From: Kitasatospora sp. NBC_01250
GTDB lineage: Bacteria > Actinomycetota > Actinomycetes > Streptomycetales > Streptomycetaceae
NCBI RefSeq assembly: GCF_036226465.1
Contig: NZ_CP108476.1
Span: 496,001-560,000 of the forward strand
Length of the DNA: 64,000 nt
Direction of reading: 5' to 3'
Every line of letters begins with the position of its first letter. Position 1 is the first letter of the stretch. Below, one piece after another: positions 1 to 6,988 of this stretch. The position numbers and the translations under genes are program-made. The notes below the pieces were generated by a model that had not been told where the DNA came from, searched no databases, and worked only from the letters and a program-made list of their open reading frames with translations.

Positions 1-776
1 CCGGCGTACAGCGGCGACAGCGCACGCGGATCGGTTCCCGCGGGGACGGCGAGCCGTTCGAGCAGCCGCAGTTGGGGCAGGGTCAAGGTCGGGCTGTCGG
101 CATGCCGGGTGACCGAGGGGTGGTCGAACATCGTCCCGGTCACGTCGGTGAGGGGGTTGACCAGTACCTGCGCGCGCAGCCGCAGGCCGGCCCGTTCGGC
201 GCGGATGGCGGCCAGGGCGGTGATCAACCCGCCGCAGCTCTCGCCGAAGACGGCGATGCGCGCCGGGTCGATGCCCCAGTCGGCGGCGTGTCGCACCAGG
301 TGGTCGAGCGCGTCCCAGCCGTCGTCGGCGGCGGCCGACAGCGCAGTGCCTGGGGCGAGCAGGCGGTGCTCGACCGAGACGACGAGAGCCGGCAGCCTGG
401 CGGCGAGATGGCTGTTGACCCAGTCGCTCTGCACCGCCGTCCCCACGAACCCGCCGCCGTGGACGTGGAGCACGAGGGGCAGGGCCGTCGCCCGGTCGTC
501 GCCACCGGCGCCGGGTGCGCGCACCGGCCGGTGGACCCGGACCGGCAGACGGCGGCCGGGCAGCGCCAGCACCTGCCAGTCGATCGCGGCGCCGGGATCC
601 GGCATCCCGGTGATCGCCCGCATCGCGGGCGAGGCCCGCCGGTGGTTCTCCCTCGCGCTGTAGGCGGCCAGTTCCTCGGCGGTCATCGCCGGCCAGTCCG
701 GCTCGCCCCCCAACGCCTGCTGCCGCAACCCGCTGCTGCCCGCCGACGGCTGCCGTGTGGTGCTGTCCCCGTTCAT
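1..776 (-). CDS. alpha/beta hydrolase (HSL-type esterase), 3' end outside window
   Basis: Reading the minus strand from the ATG at 774-776 gives an open frame that runs off the left edge. It has the oxyanion-hole motif VHGGGFVG followed by the nucleophile elbow GESCGG. Together these mark the hormone-sensitive-lipase branch of alpha/beta hydrolases (Abhydrolase_3), which hydrolyse short acyl esters or lactones. The motif LTLPQLRLLERL near the left edge fits the same family. The C-terminal part, which would carry the catalytic Asp and His, lies outside the window. The gene is divergent from the TetR gene at 899 and shares with it the palindrome at 847-878, so it is the probable target of that regulator. 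The substrate is unknown. Confidence 0.9.
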   Translation of the reverse strand, partial: MNGDSTTRQPSAGSSGLRQQALGGEPDWPAMTAEELAAYSARENHRRASPAMRAITGMPDPGAAIDWQVLALPGRRLPVRVHRPVRAPGAGGDDRATALPLVLHVHGGGFVGTAVQSDWVNSHLAARLPALVVSVEHRLLAPGTALSAAADDGWDALDHLVRHAADWGIDPARIAVFGESCGGLITALAAIRAERAGLRLRAQVLVNPLTDVTGTMFDHPSVTRHADSPTLTLPQLRLLERLAVPAGTDPRALSPLYA

Positions 777-785
777 GTCTTCCCC

Positions 786-843
786 TTCACCCGCACGGAT
801 TTCACCCGCATGGTTTTCGCTCGCATGGTTTTCACCCGCATGG
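786..843. repeat. 14-15 bp tandem repeat, four copies, in divergent promoter
   Basis: Four successive units of the type TTTTCACCCGCATGG occupy 786-799, 800-813, 814-828 and 829-843. The first and third units are diverged. They lie between the esterase start and the palindrome at 847-878. They could be regulator half-sites or a slippage expansion; the sequence does not decide. Confidence 0.75.
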
Positions 844-846
844 TTT

Positions 847-878
847 CGCTACCTCAGGTATCGATACCTAAGGTAGCG
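847..878. promoter_or_regulatory. 32-bp palindrome, probable TetR operator
   Basis: The left arm CGCTACCTCAGGTATC is the reverse complement of the right arm at all but one position, with the centre at 862/863. It sits 20 bp before the TetR start and 70 bp from the esterase start. This is the usual place for an operator that controls both divergent genes, and an arm of this length suggests one or two regulator dimers. Confidence 0.85.
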
Positions 879-898
879 GAACTAGCTATGCTGAGGGA

Positions 899-1483
899 AT
901 GACCCGACCGCCTGCTTCTTCCGCCCGGCCGCCGGGACGCCCGCGCACCGGCGTCGACGCCGAGGTCTTCAGCGCCACGCTGAGCACGGTCCGCGAACTC
1001 GGCTACGCGCGCGCCACGGTCGAGCGGATCGCCGCCGCGGCCGGCATCGCGAAGACGACGGTCTACCGCCGCTGGCCGTCGAAGGGCGCACTGATCGTGG
1101 ACTGCCTCCTCGACGCGTTCGGCCCGGTGCCGCTGAAGGAGGGCGCCGACCAGGCCGAGCTCATGGAGTCGACCATCCGCTGGATCGCAGCGACGATCGG
1201 CGAGCCCGGGGTGGGTGACGCGTTCGCGGGCGTGTTCAGCGACGCCGTCAGCGACCCGGCCCTGCGCGAGATCCTCTCGACACGGTTGCAGGACCCCTAC
1301 CGCCTCGCCCTCCAGGACGCGCTCGACGAGCCGACGGACAGGGTCCTGTTCTTCATCGACGTCGTCGTCGGCACCCTGCTCCACCGGATGGGCATGACCG
1401 GCGCACCGATGGTCGATGCCGACGTCGACGCCCTGGTCGCGATGGTGCTGCCGCACTTCACCGACCGCGCCGGTCCGACCTGA
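899..1483 (+). CDS. TetR/AcrR family transcriptional regulator
   Basis: This 194-residue protein has an N-terminal TetR helix-turn-helix at about residues 22-65, with the typical core AAAAGIAKTTVYRRWPSKGA. The rest is an all-alpha ligand-binding domain of normal length. It is divergent from the esterase at 1-776, and a near-perfect palindrome lies just upstream of its start. By family habit it is a repressor of itself and of the esterase, released by a small-molecule ligand. The ligand cannot be read from the sequence. Confidence 0.93.
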   Translation: MTRPPASSARPPGRPRTGVDAEVFSATLSTVRELGYARATVERIAAAAGIAKTTVYRRWPSKGALIVDCLLDAFGPVPLKEGADQAELMESTIRWIAATIGEPGVGDAFAGVFSDAVSDPALREILSTRLQDPYRLALQDALDEPTDRVLFFIDVVVGTLLHRMGMTGAPMVDADVDALVAMVLPHFTDRAGPT

Positions 1484-1633
1484 CGGTGGATCGTCGTTAC
1501 CGACGCCGCCACCTGCCCGGCCTGCGCGCTGCTGATCCACCAGCCGGGGGGCGCCGCGGTCACCGTAGGGTCGCGCACCGCTCCCCCGGCAAAGCGGTCG
1601 CGCGTACTGCCGTCCGGATGATGAGGTGGCACG

Positions 1634-2596
1634 GTGACCAACCACGATGAGGCGGCGGCTGTCCGACCGTTGACGCTGGCTTGGGTGAACCGGCACCTGG
1701 AGGCCGGCGAACGGGTCGTCAGAACCGAAGCGCTGCACGGCGGCATCACTGCCGAAATGCGGCGGCTGACCATCGGCACGCGGGACGGAGACACCCGTGA
1801 CCTGGTGCTGCGGACCTTCGTCGACCCGTTCTCCGTGGAGCACGCCGAGGACTGGCTGACCAGGGAGGCCGGCGCCCTGACCCTGCTCACGGACACCGGC
1901 GTGCCGGCACCCGGGCTCGTCGCGGCCGATCCGACCGCCGCGCACTGCGAGTACCCGTCGCTCCTGATGACCCACCTGGCGGGCCGGACCGTCCTCGACG
2001 ATGAGGGAGTGGAGACGCGCGTCCCGTTGCTGGCCCGTCAACTCGTGGCGATCCACGCGTTGCGACCCGCCGTGCGGCCCCGGCGGTACGTGGCGCGGAC
2101 GACCGCCGACACCGTCGTGACGCCGAGCGGCGCCGATGCGGTGGCATGGGCCGGGGCGATCGAGGTGATCCGCGAGCCCGCACCGCCCTGTGCAGGACGG
2201 TTCCTGCACCGGGACTTCCAGCCCGGCAACGTGCTGTTCGACGTGGCGCCGCCAAGCCCGGCAGCCGCCCGGATCACCGGCGTCGTCGACTGGGCACAGA
2301 CCTCCTGGGGCCCGGCCGATCTCGATGTGGCGCACTGCTCCACCAACCTCGCACTGCTGCACGGCCCGGCGTGGGGCCTGCGGTTCGCCGCGGCGTACGA
2401 GGAGGCCGGCGGCGTGCTGGCCGCGACCGCGGACGAGCGGCGGTACTGGCGGGTGCGGAGCGGGCTGGTGTTCTCCGAGGAGGTGCGGTTGGTGGCGCAG
2501 CCATGGCGGGAGGCAGGGAGGACCGAGCTGACGACGCGAGTCGTGGAGGAGCGGCTGGACGCCTATGTCACCGCCCTGATGGACGCACCGGCCTGA
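1634..2596 (+). CDS. APH-family phosphotransferase (aminoglycoside/choline kinase-like fold)
   Basis: A protein of 320 residues starting at a GTG, with the Shine-Dalgarno-like GAGGTGG 3 bp upstream. It carries the APH catalytic loop HRDFQPGNVLF (about residues 194-204) and the metal-binding segment GVVDWAQTSWGPADLDVAH, in the right order and spacing. Family members phosphorylate small hydroxyl compounds such as aminoglycosides, choline or sugars. The closest functional class cannot be told from motifs alone. It stands alone between the TetR gene and a DinB gene, with nothing that suggests an antibiotic cluster. A second APH-fold gene lies at 3210-4106. Confidence 0.85.
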   Translation: MTNHDEAAAVRPLTLAWVNRHLEAGERVVRTEALHGGITAEMRRLTIGTRDGDTRDLVLRTFVDPFSVEHAEDWLTREAGALTLLTDTGVPAPGLVAADPTAAHCEYPSLLMTHLAGRTVLDDEGVETRVPLLARQLVAIHALRPAVRPRRYVARTTADTVVTPSGADAVAWAGAIEVIREPAPPCAGRFLHRDFQPGNVLFDVAPPSPAAARITGVVDWAQTSWGPADLDVAHCSTNLALLHGPAWGLRFAAAYEEAGGVLAATADERRYWRVRSGLVFSEEVRLVAQPWREAGRTELTTRVVEERLDAYVTALMDAPA

Positions 2597-2678
2597 GCCG
2601 AGCCGGTCCGGGGGCGCGGGACCGGACCGAGGGCTGCGTCTGTCCTCAGTGTCAGTGCGGCAGGATACGTTCCGGCCC

Positions 2679-3176
2679 ATGGCTGACACGGAACTGACCA
2701 CGCTGCTCGGCGTCCTGAACAGCAAGCGCACGCATGTCCTGAGCATCCTGGAGGGACTGGACGAGGAGGCGCTGCGGCGCCCGGTGCTGCCGTCCGGCTG
2801 GACGTGCCTCGGACTGGTGCACCATCTTGCCCTGGACGACGAGAAGTTCTGGTTCCGCGCGGTCGCGGCTGGGGAGAAGCCGGCGATCGAGGAGATCCTC
2901 GGGTCCGAGGAGAACGCGTGGCAGCCCGCCCCGGAGAAGACGGCCAAGGAGGTCTTCGCCCTCTATCGCCGGGAATGCGAGCTCGCGGACGCCTTCCTGA
3001 CCGGCGCCGACCTGGACGCGGCCCCGGGCTGGTGGCCGGAGTTCTTCGGCGACTGGCGGTACGACAACCTGCGCGAGGTCGTCCTGCACGTGATCACCGA
3101 GACCGCCACCCACGCCGGCCATCTGGACGCCGTGCGCGAACTCATCGACGGCAGGCAGCGCTTGGTCGTCACCTGA
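2679..3176 (+). CDS. DinB/DUF664 family protein
   Basis: The 165-residue protein begins at the ATG followed by MADTELTTLLG; an in-frame upstream start at 2649 is less likely because the extra segment is not conserved in kind. It is a four-helix DinB-fold protein. The likely metal ligands are in VHHLALDD (about residue 47) and in the C-terminal HAGHLDAVRELIDG. DUF664 members in actinobacteria are often suspected mycothiol-dependent enzymes, but this one has no established reaction. It is transcribed in the same direction as the APH gene and convergent with the gene at 3210-4106. Confidence 0.85.
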   Translation: MADTELTTLLGVLNSKRTHVLSILEGLDEEALRRPVLPSGWTCLGLVHHLALDDEKFWFRAVAAGEKPAIEEILGSEENAWQPAPEKTAKEVFALYRRECELADAFLTGADLDAAPGWWPEFFGDWRYDNLREVVLHVITETATHAGHLDAVRELIDGRQRLVVT

Positions 3177-3209
3177 CAGGTGAGCAGGCCCGGTCGATCC
3201 AGGCCGACG

Positions 3210-4106
3210 TCAAGGGCCCGCCAGGACACGATCAAGTGCGGACCGGCCTGCGGGCCCCCAGTTCGACTTGCCGCCGGGCAGGCCACGGTCCCCGGCCCGG
3301 CCCATCGACATCAGGAACAGGCTCTTCATCGCGGCCAGCCCGCGCGCCCGTCGCACCGCCGCCTCGTCCGCCTGCGCGTAGCTGTCGAAGAACCGTGCGG
3401 CGCCGCCCGCAGGGAGCAGCAGCCAGGCGGCCGCGAGGTCCCACGCGGGGTCGCCGGCGAAGAGTGCGCCGAAGTCGACGACACCTGCCAGTGTCCCGTC
3501 CGCGACGACGACGTTCGCGGGATGCAGGTCGCCGTGCACCCACACCGGTGGGCCCTCCCACCCCGGGGCCGCCACCGCTTCTCCCCAGACCGCACGGATC
3601 TCGGCGGCGAGGTCGGCAGGGGCAGCGGCCTGGAAGAAGTGCTCGAAGCCGTCCGTGCAGTGCTCGGGGTGAGCGCCGAAGTCCGAAGCGGTCGGTGCGT
3701 CGGCGGGCGCCTCCACGTGCAGCGCCCTGAGGAAGCCCGCCAGCGTCTCGGCCGCGTGGTCGCCGCACGTGATCGAGCCGTGGTCCAGCGGCGTGCCGTC
3801 AACCCATGTCATCACGGTCCAGATCTTGGGAAAGCGCTCGGACGGCGCACCGTCCCGTAGCGGGACAGGAATCGGCAGCGGCAGGCGCGGCGCCAGTGTC
3901 GGCAGCCACCGGCGCTCCTTGAGCTGCAGATCGGGGCTCTTGTCCATCCGCTGCATCCGGACGGCCAACTCGTTCCCGAGGCGCCACATCTGGTTGCCCC
4001 AGCCGCCCGCCACTTCGCGGATGGGCAGCCCGGCCAGGTCCGGATGCTGTTCCCGAAGCAGGTCGCGGACCAGATCCTCGCTGATCTCGATCTCGGATTC
4101 GATCAT
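3210..4106 (-). CDS. APH-family phosphotransferase, second copy of the fold
   Basis: A 298-residue protein with the start taken at the ATG of MIESEIEISEDLVRDLL (4104-4106); the frame is open upstream to 4262, but that stretch is Thr- and Arg-rich and does not look coding. The catalytic loop WVHGDLHPANVVV and the following VVDFGALFAGDPAWDLA are typical of aminoglycoside phosphotransferase (APH/Pfam APH) proteins. The N-lobe sequence GWGNQMWRLGNELAVRMQR fits the Gly-rich loop and lysine region. Resistance cannot be inferred: most such chromosomal genes in Streptomyces have unknown substrates. Confidence 0.85.
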   Translation of the reverse strand: MIESEIEISEDLVRDLLREQHPDLAGLPIREVAGGWGNQMWRLGNELAVRMQRMDKSPDLQLKERRWLPTLAPRLPLPIPVPLRDGAPSERFPKIWTVMTWVDGTPLDHGSITCGDHAAETLAGFLRALHVEAPADAPTASDFGAHPEHCTDGFEHFFQAAAPADLAAEIRAVWGEAVAAPGWEGPPVWVHGDLHPANVVVADGTLAGVVDFGALFAGDPAWDLAAAWLLLPAGGAARFFDSYAQADEAAVRRARGLAAMKSLFLMSMGRAGDRGLPGGKSNWGPAGRSALDRVLAGP

Positions 4107-4206
4107 GCCGAGCCACAGTAGTCGAGTTGGGCGGAGGCCGCCTTGCCCGACAGCAAGCGCTTCCTGCGCACCCTCAAGCCGCGTCGGAGCCTTGTGCCGG
4201 CTCCGC

Positions 4207-5313
4207 TTAGAAGAAGCCGTCGTCCTCGTAGTAGTTGTTGACCACCACGTCGGGCTCGTCATCGCTCAGCGCCTCGTCCAGCAGGATGCCGCCGAGGATG
4301 CCGGCCGCGCCCGCGCCGATCAGTGCGCCGGTGCCGAACCGGCGGCCCTGGTCCGGGCCGGTCTGGTGGGAGTGGCCGCCGGCGGGCGGATACCCGGGCT
4401 GGACCGACTGCGGGTAGGCGGGCTGCACGGGCTGCGGGTAGGCGGGCTGGACCGGCTGGGAGTAGACGGGCTGGGGGTGGACGGCTTCGACCGGCTGGGG
4501 CGGGGTGTAGAAGGGCGGCGCCGTGGTCAGCACCCGCTGCGCGCAGGCGCCGCACGCGTGGACCTCGCGCGCGGCGCCCCACTGCGGCGACCAGACGACG
4601 CGCGTGCTGCCGGCGCCGTGCACGGGATCGAAGAAGCAGGCCACCGCGGCGGACGCGTGGACCGGAGCGGGCGCGGGCGCAGGCACGTACGCGGGCGCCG
4701 GGGCAGGCGCGGGCGCGGCGGGCGCCGGGGCAGGGGTGCTCGGCGCGGCGGCCGGCTGGAGGACCCGCACGCCGAAGTCGGCCGCGATCCCGGCCAGCCC
4801 CGAGGCGTAGCCCTGGCCGACCGCGCGGAACTTCCACCCGCCGCGGTGGCGGTAGAGCTCGCCGAAGACCATCGCGCTCTCACCGGAGCCCGCCTGCGGC
4901 AGCTCGTAGCGGGCGAGCTCCGCGCCGGTGGCAGGGTCGGTCAGCCGGATGTGGGCGCTGCGGACCTGACCGAAGGTCTGCCGACGCTGCGCCGCCTCAT
5001 AGATGGCGACCGCGAAGGCGATCTTCTCCACCTCGCCGGAGACGGCACCCAGCTCGACCTCGATCTGCTCCCGGTCCACCGACCCGGCCGGGGCAGCGCC
5101 GAGGTGGCGCACCGAACCGTCCGGGCTGCGCCGGTTGTTGAAGAAGACGAAGTTCTGGTCGCTGGCCCTGCCCGCCTGGTCGCAGAGCAGCGCGCTGGCA
5201 TCGAGCTCGCACCCGTCGAGGGCGGTCCACCCCAGCCCCACGAGCACGGTGCCCAGACCGGGCGCCACCTCGCCCAGGGACACGTTGCCGCCCCTTGTCA
5301 GGACCACGCCCAT
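4207..5313 (-). CDS. TerD-domain protein with Pro/Gln/Tyr-rich tail
   Basis: Residues 1-190 form a TerD (tellurium resistance/stress) domain with the typical start MGVVLTRGGNVSL, the calcium-binding type DQNFVFFNN and GEVEKIAFAVAIYEA, and GELYRHRGGWKFRAVGQGY. The middle is an Ala-Pro linker. Residues about 215-260 hold a Cys-containing segment ending HACGACAQRV. After this come PQPVQPAYPQ-type repeats, a Gly-rich hydrophobic stretch near residues 328-345 and an acidic end. Single TerD genes with such tails are common in Streptomyces and may act at membranes under stress. No other ter genes are adjacent. Confidence 0.9.
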   Translation of the reverse strand: MGVVLTRGGNVSLGEVAPGLGTVLVGLGWTALDGCELDASALLCDQAGRASDQNFVFFNNRRSPDGSVRHLGAAPAGSVDREQIEVELGAVSGEVEKIAFAVAIYEAAQRRQTFGQVRSAHIRLTDPATGAELARYELPQAGSGESAMVFGELYRHRGGWKFRAVGQGYASGLAGIAADFGVRVLQPAAAPSTPAPAPAAPAPAPAPAYVPAPAPAPVHASAAVACFFDPVHGAGSTRVVWSPQWGAAREVHACGACAQRVLTTAPPFYTPPQPVEAVHPQPVYSQPVQPAYPQPVQPAYPQSVQPGYPPAGGHSHQTGPDQGRRFGTGALIGAGAAGILGGILLDEALSDDEPDVVVNNYYEDDGFF

Positions 5314-5410
5314 GAATTCCTCCTCCAGCGCCCTCGCGCGTGCATCGGTCTGCGTCGGCGATAACGCCCTACGGGCTGGAACGGTTCCCGAGAGGGGCTC
5401 AGCCGCCGGC

Positions 5411-5530
5411 CGCTACAAGGAACTGGGCACGTTCGCCGACCTCTGGACGGTGACCTTCGACAAGAACGGCTGGCGCGTGATCTTCCGGGTCCGCTCAGAG
5501 GTCGGCGACGTGCTCGTAGGGCGCCGCGAC
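5411..5530 (+). pseudogene. possible RelE/HigB-type toxin fragment
   Basis: A short stretch reads RYKELGTFADLWTVTFDK and then GWRVIFRVRSEVGDVLV, resembling the core strands of RelE/HigB (phage Gp49-like) toxins, where an LWELR-type strand is followed by a WRVLF-type strand. No start or ribosome binding site is visible, the matching frame upstream is antisense to TerD, and downstream it runs antisense to the SDR gene. It is best read as a decayed toxin remnant; chance similarity is possible. Confidence 0.3.
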
Positions 5531-5545
5531 GCCCACTCCCTCCGC

Positions 5546-6301
5546 CTACAGCTGGGTGGCGCCGCCGTCGACGAGCAGTTCCGCGCCGGTGGTGAAGGAA
5601 CTCTGGTCCCCGGCCAGGTAGAGGGCGGTGGCGGCGACCTCGTCGGGGTGGCCGATGCGGCCGAGCGGGGTCGGTCCGGTGGACTCCCCGGGTGCTGCGG
5701 CCTGATCGCTCTGCGGGAACGCGGCCCGCACCTCGTCGCCGCCGGGGGTGGCGACAGGGCCAGGCGTGAGGGCGTTGACGCGGATGCCGCGGCCGGCGAG
5801 TTCAGCGGCCCAGGTGCGGGCGAGGCTGCGGATCGCGGCCTTGGTGGCGGCGTAGACGCCCAGGCCCGGGACGCCGCGCAGGGCCGCGCTGGAGGAGAGC
5901 AGGATCACCGAGGCTCCGGGCGACAGCAGCGGGAGCGCCTTCTGGACGGTGAAGACGGTGCCCTTGAAGTTGGTGGAGGCGGTCCGGTCGTACTCCTCTT
6001 CGGTGATCGCGCCGAGCGGGGCGAAGCCCCCGAGGCCGGCGTTGGCGACGACGATGTCGAGACGGCCGCTGCGCTCGGCGATCTCGGCGAAGAGCCGGTC
6101 CAGGTCGTCGAGCTTCGACGCGTCGCTCTGGATGCCGATGGCGCGGTCGCCGATCTGCTCGACGGCTGCGTCCAGTTCGGCCTTGCGGCGGCCGGTCAGG
6201 TAGACGGTCGCTCCTTCGGCGGCGAACCGGCGGGCGATGGCCAGGCCGATGCCGGTGGAGGCTCCGGTCACCAGGGCGGTCTTGCTGTCCAGCTGTCCCA
6301 T
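5546..6301 (-). CDS. SDR family NAD(P)-dependent oxidoreductase
   Basis: This 251-residue protein is a classical short-chain dehydrogenase/reductase. It has the cofactor motif TGASTGIG (residues 13-20), the NAG motif at about 89-91, a Ser in LLSSSAAL and the catalytic YAATK. RR residues after the second strand (YLTGRRKAEL) favour NADPH. The C-terminal SFTTGAELLVDGG is typical. Its promoter contains the palindrome at 6322-6338, which resembles the one in front of the neighbouring Rrf2 gene. It is therefore likely controlled by that regulator. The substrate is unknown. Confidence 0.93.
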   Translation of the reverse strand: MGQLDSKTALVTGASTGIGLAIARRFAAEGATVYLTGRRKAELDAAVEQIGDRAIGIQSDASKLDDLDRLFAEIAERSGRLDIVVANAGLGGFAPLGAITEEEYDRTASTNFKGTVFTVQKALPLLSPGASVILLSSSAALRGVPGLGVYAATKAAIRSLARTWAAELAGRGIRVNALTPGPVATPGGDEVRAAFPQSDQAAAPGESTGPTPLGRIGHPDEVAATALYLAGDQSSFTTGAELLVDGGATQL

Positions 6302-6321
6302 GGGATTCTCCGATCCTTGAC

Positions 6322-6338
6322 GTAACCATGTTGGTTAC
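6322..6338. promoter_or_regulatory. 17-bp palindrome, probable Rrf2 operator upstream of SDR
   Basis: GTAACCATGTTGGTTAC has perfect 7-bp arms around a 3-bp centre, 20 bp upstream of the SDR start. A related sequence stands upstream of the Rrf2 gene at 6841-6857. Two copies in front of neighbouring genes point to one regulator acting on both. Confidence 0.75.
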
Positions 6339-6387
6339 ATTTATGACCGCAGGAAGGACCCCGCGGCCGGGGAGTACAGCGGTCGGG

Positions 6388-6819
6388 CTAGGCGGTTCTC
6401 AGTACGTCCCGCAGCACGTCTTCGAGGGTGGTTCGGGCCAGTTCGCTGCGGAGCGTGGCTTCGATCCCGTCGTAGACGGCGGTCATCGCGGGTGCGATGC
6501 CGTGGCCCACGACGCACTCGGAGTCCGGCACGGACCGGTGCAGGGCGAAGATCGGCCCCGACTCCACCGCCTCGTAGACATCGAGCAGAGTGATCGCCGA
6601 CAGATCCCGCGACAGCGTCCAGCCGGCACCGGCACCCCTGCGCGAATCGGCCAGACCGGCCTTGCGCAGTTCGGCCAGCAGACGACGGATCACCACGGGA
6701 TTCGTGTTGACGCTCGTGGCGATCTGCTCCGAGGTCGCGACCTCGTGGCCACGGCGCTGGTAGAGCCCGATCCAGGTCAGAGCGTGTACGGCGATCGTCA
6801 GTCTGCTGTTGGCGCCCAT
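6388..6819 (-). CDS. Rrf2 family transcriptional regulator without the Fe-S cysteines
   Basis: A 143-residue winged-helix regulator. The start MGANSRLTIAVHAL is preferred because AAGGAGG lies 11 nt upstream; an ATG 9 nt earlier is too close to it. The recognition region SEQIATSVNTNPVVIRRLLAEL is typical of Rrf2. Only one cysteine is visible (SECVVG), so the three-Cys cluster site of IscR/NsrR is absent. This places it with the YwnA-like, redox- or ligand-responsive Rrf2 group. The gene stands next to the SDR gene and both have GTAACC-type operators, so autoregulation and control of the SDR are likely. Confidence 0.9.
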   Translation of the reverse strand: MGANSRLTIAVHALTWIGLYQRRGHEVATSEQIATSVNTNPVVIRRLLAELRKAGLADSRRGAGAGWTLSRDLSAITLLDVYEAVESGPIFALHRSVPDSECVVGHGIAPAMTAVYDGIEATLRSELARTTLEDVLRDVLRTA

Positions 6820-6840
6820 GCGCTGCATCACCTCCTTGAA

Positions 6841-6857
6841 GTAACCATAACAGTTAC
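6841..6857. promoter_or_regulatory. imperfect copy of the Rrf2 operator upstream of the Rrf2 gene
   Basis: GTAACCATAACAGTTAC keeps the left half GTAACCA of the operator at 6322-6338 and a right half with two changes, leaving 5-bp perfect arms. It lies 21 bp upstream of the Rrf2 start, as expected for autorepression. Confidence 0.65.
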
Positions 6858-6988
6858 GACAGGATCTGCCTCCTGGGCGGCGCCCCGGTCCCCGATCAAC
6901 CGGCGCTCCCGGCAAAACCGGTTTGCCCCGTCGCCGGGGCACCGGCGATCATGCTCAGGAACCGACCTCCCCCGATCACCGGAGACAC

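Noticed and set aside
854..2947. 697-codon open frame on the minus strand
   Set aside because: It runs antisense across the TetR, APH and DinB genes and has random Arg/Gly/Ala-rich sequence.
1634..4106. Antibiotic resistance function for the two APH-fold genes
   Set aside because: Motifs show the kinase fold only; there is no antibiotic cluster or resistance-specific sequence to support it.
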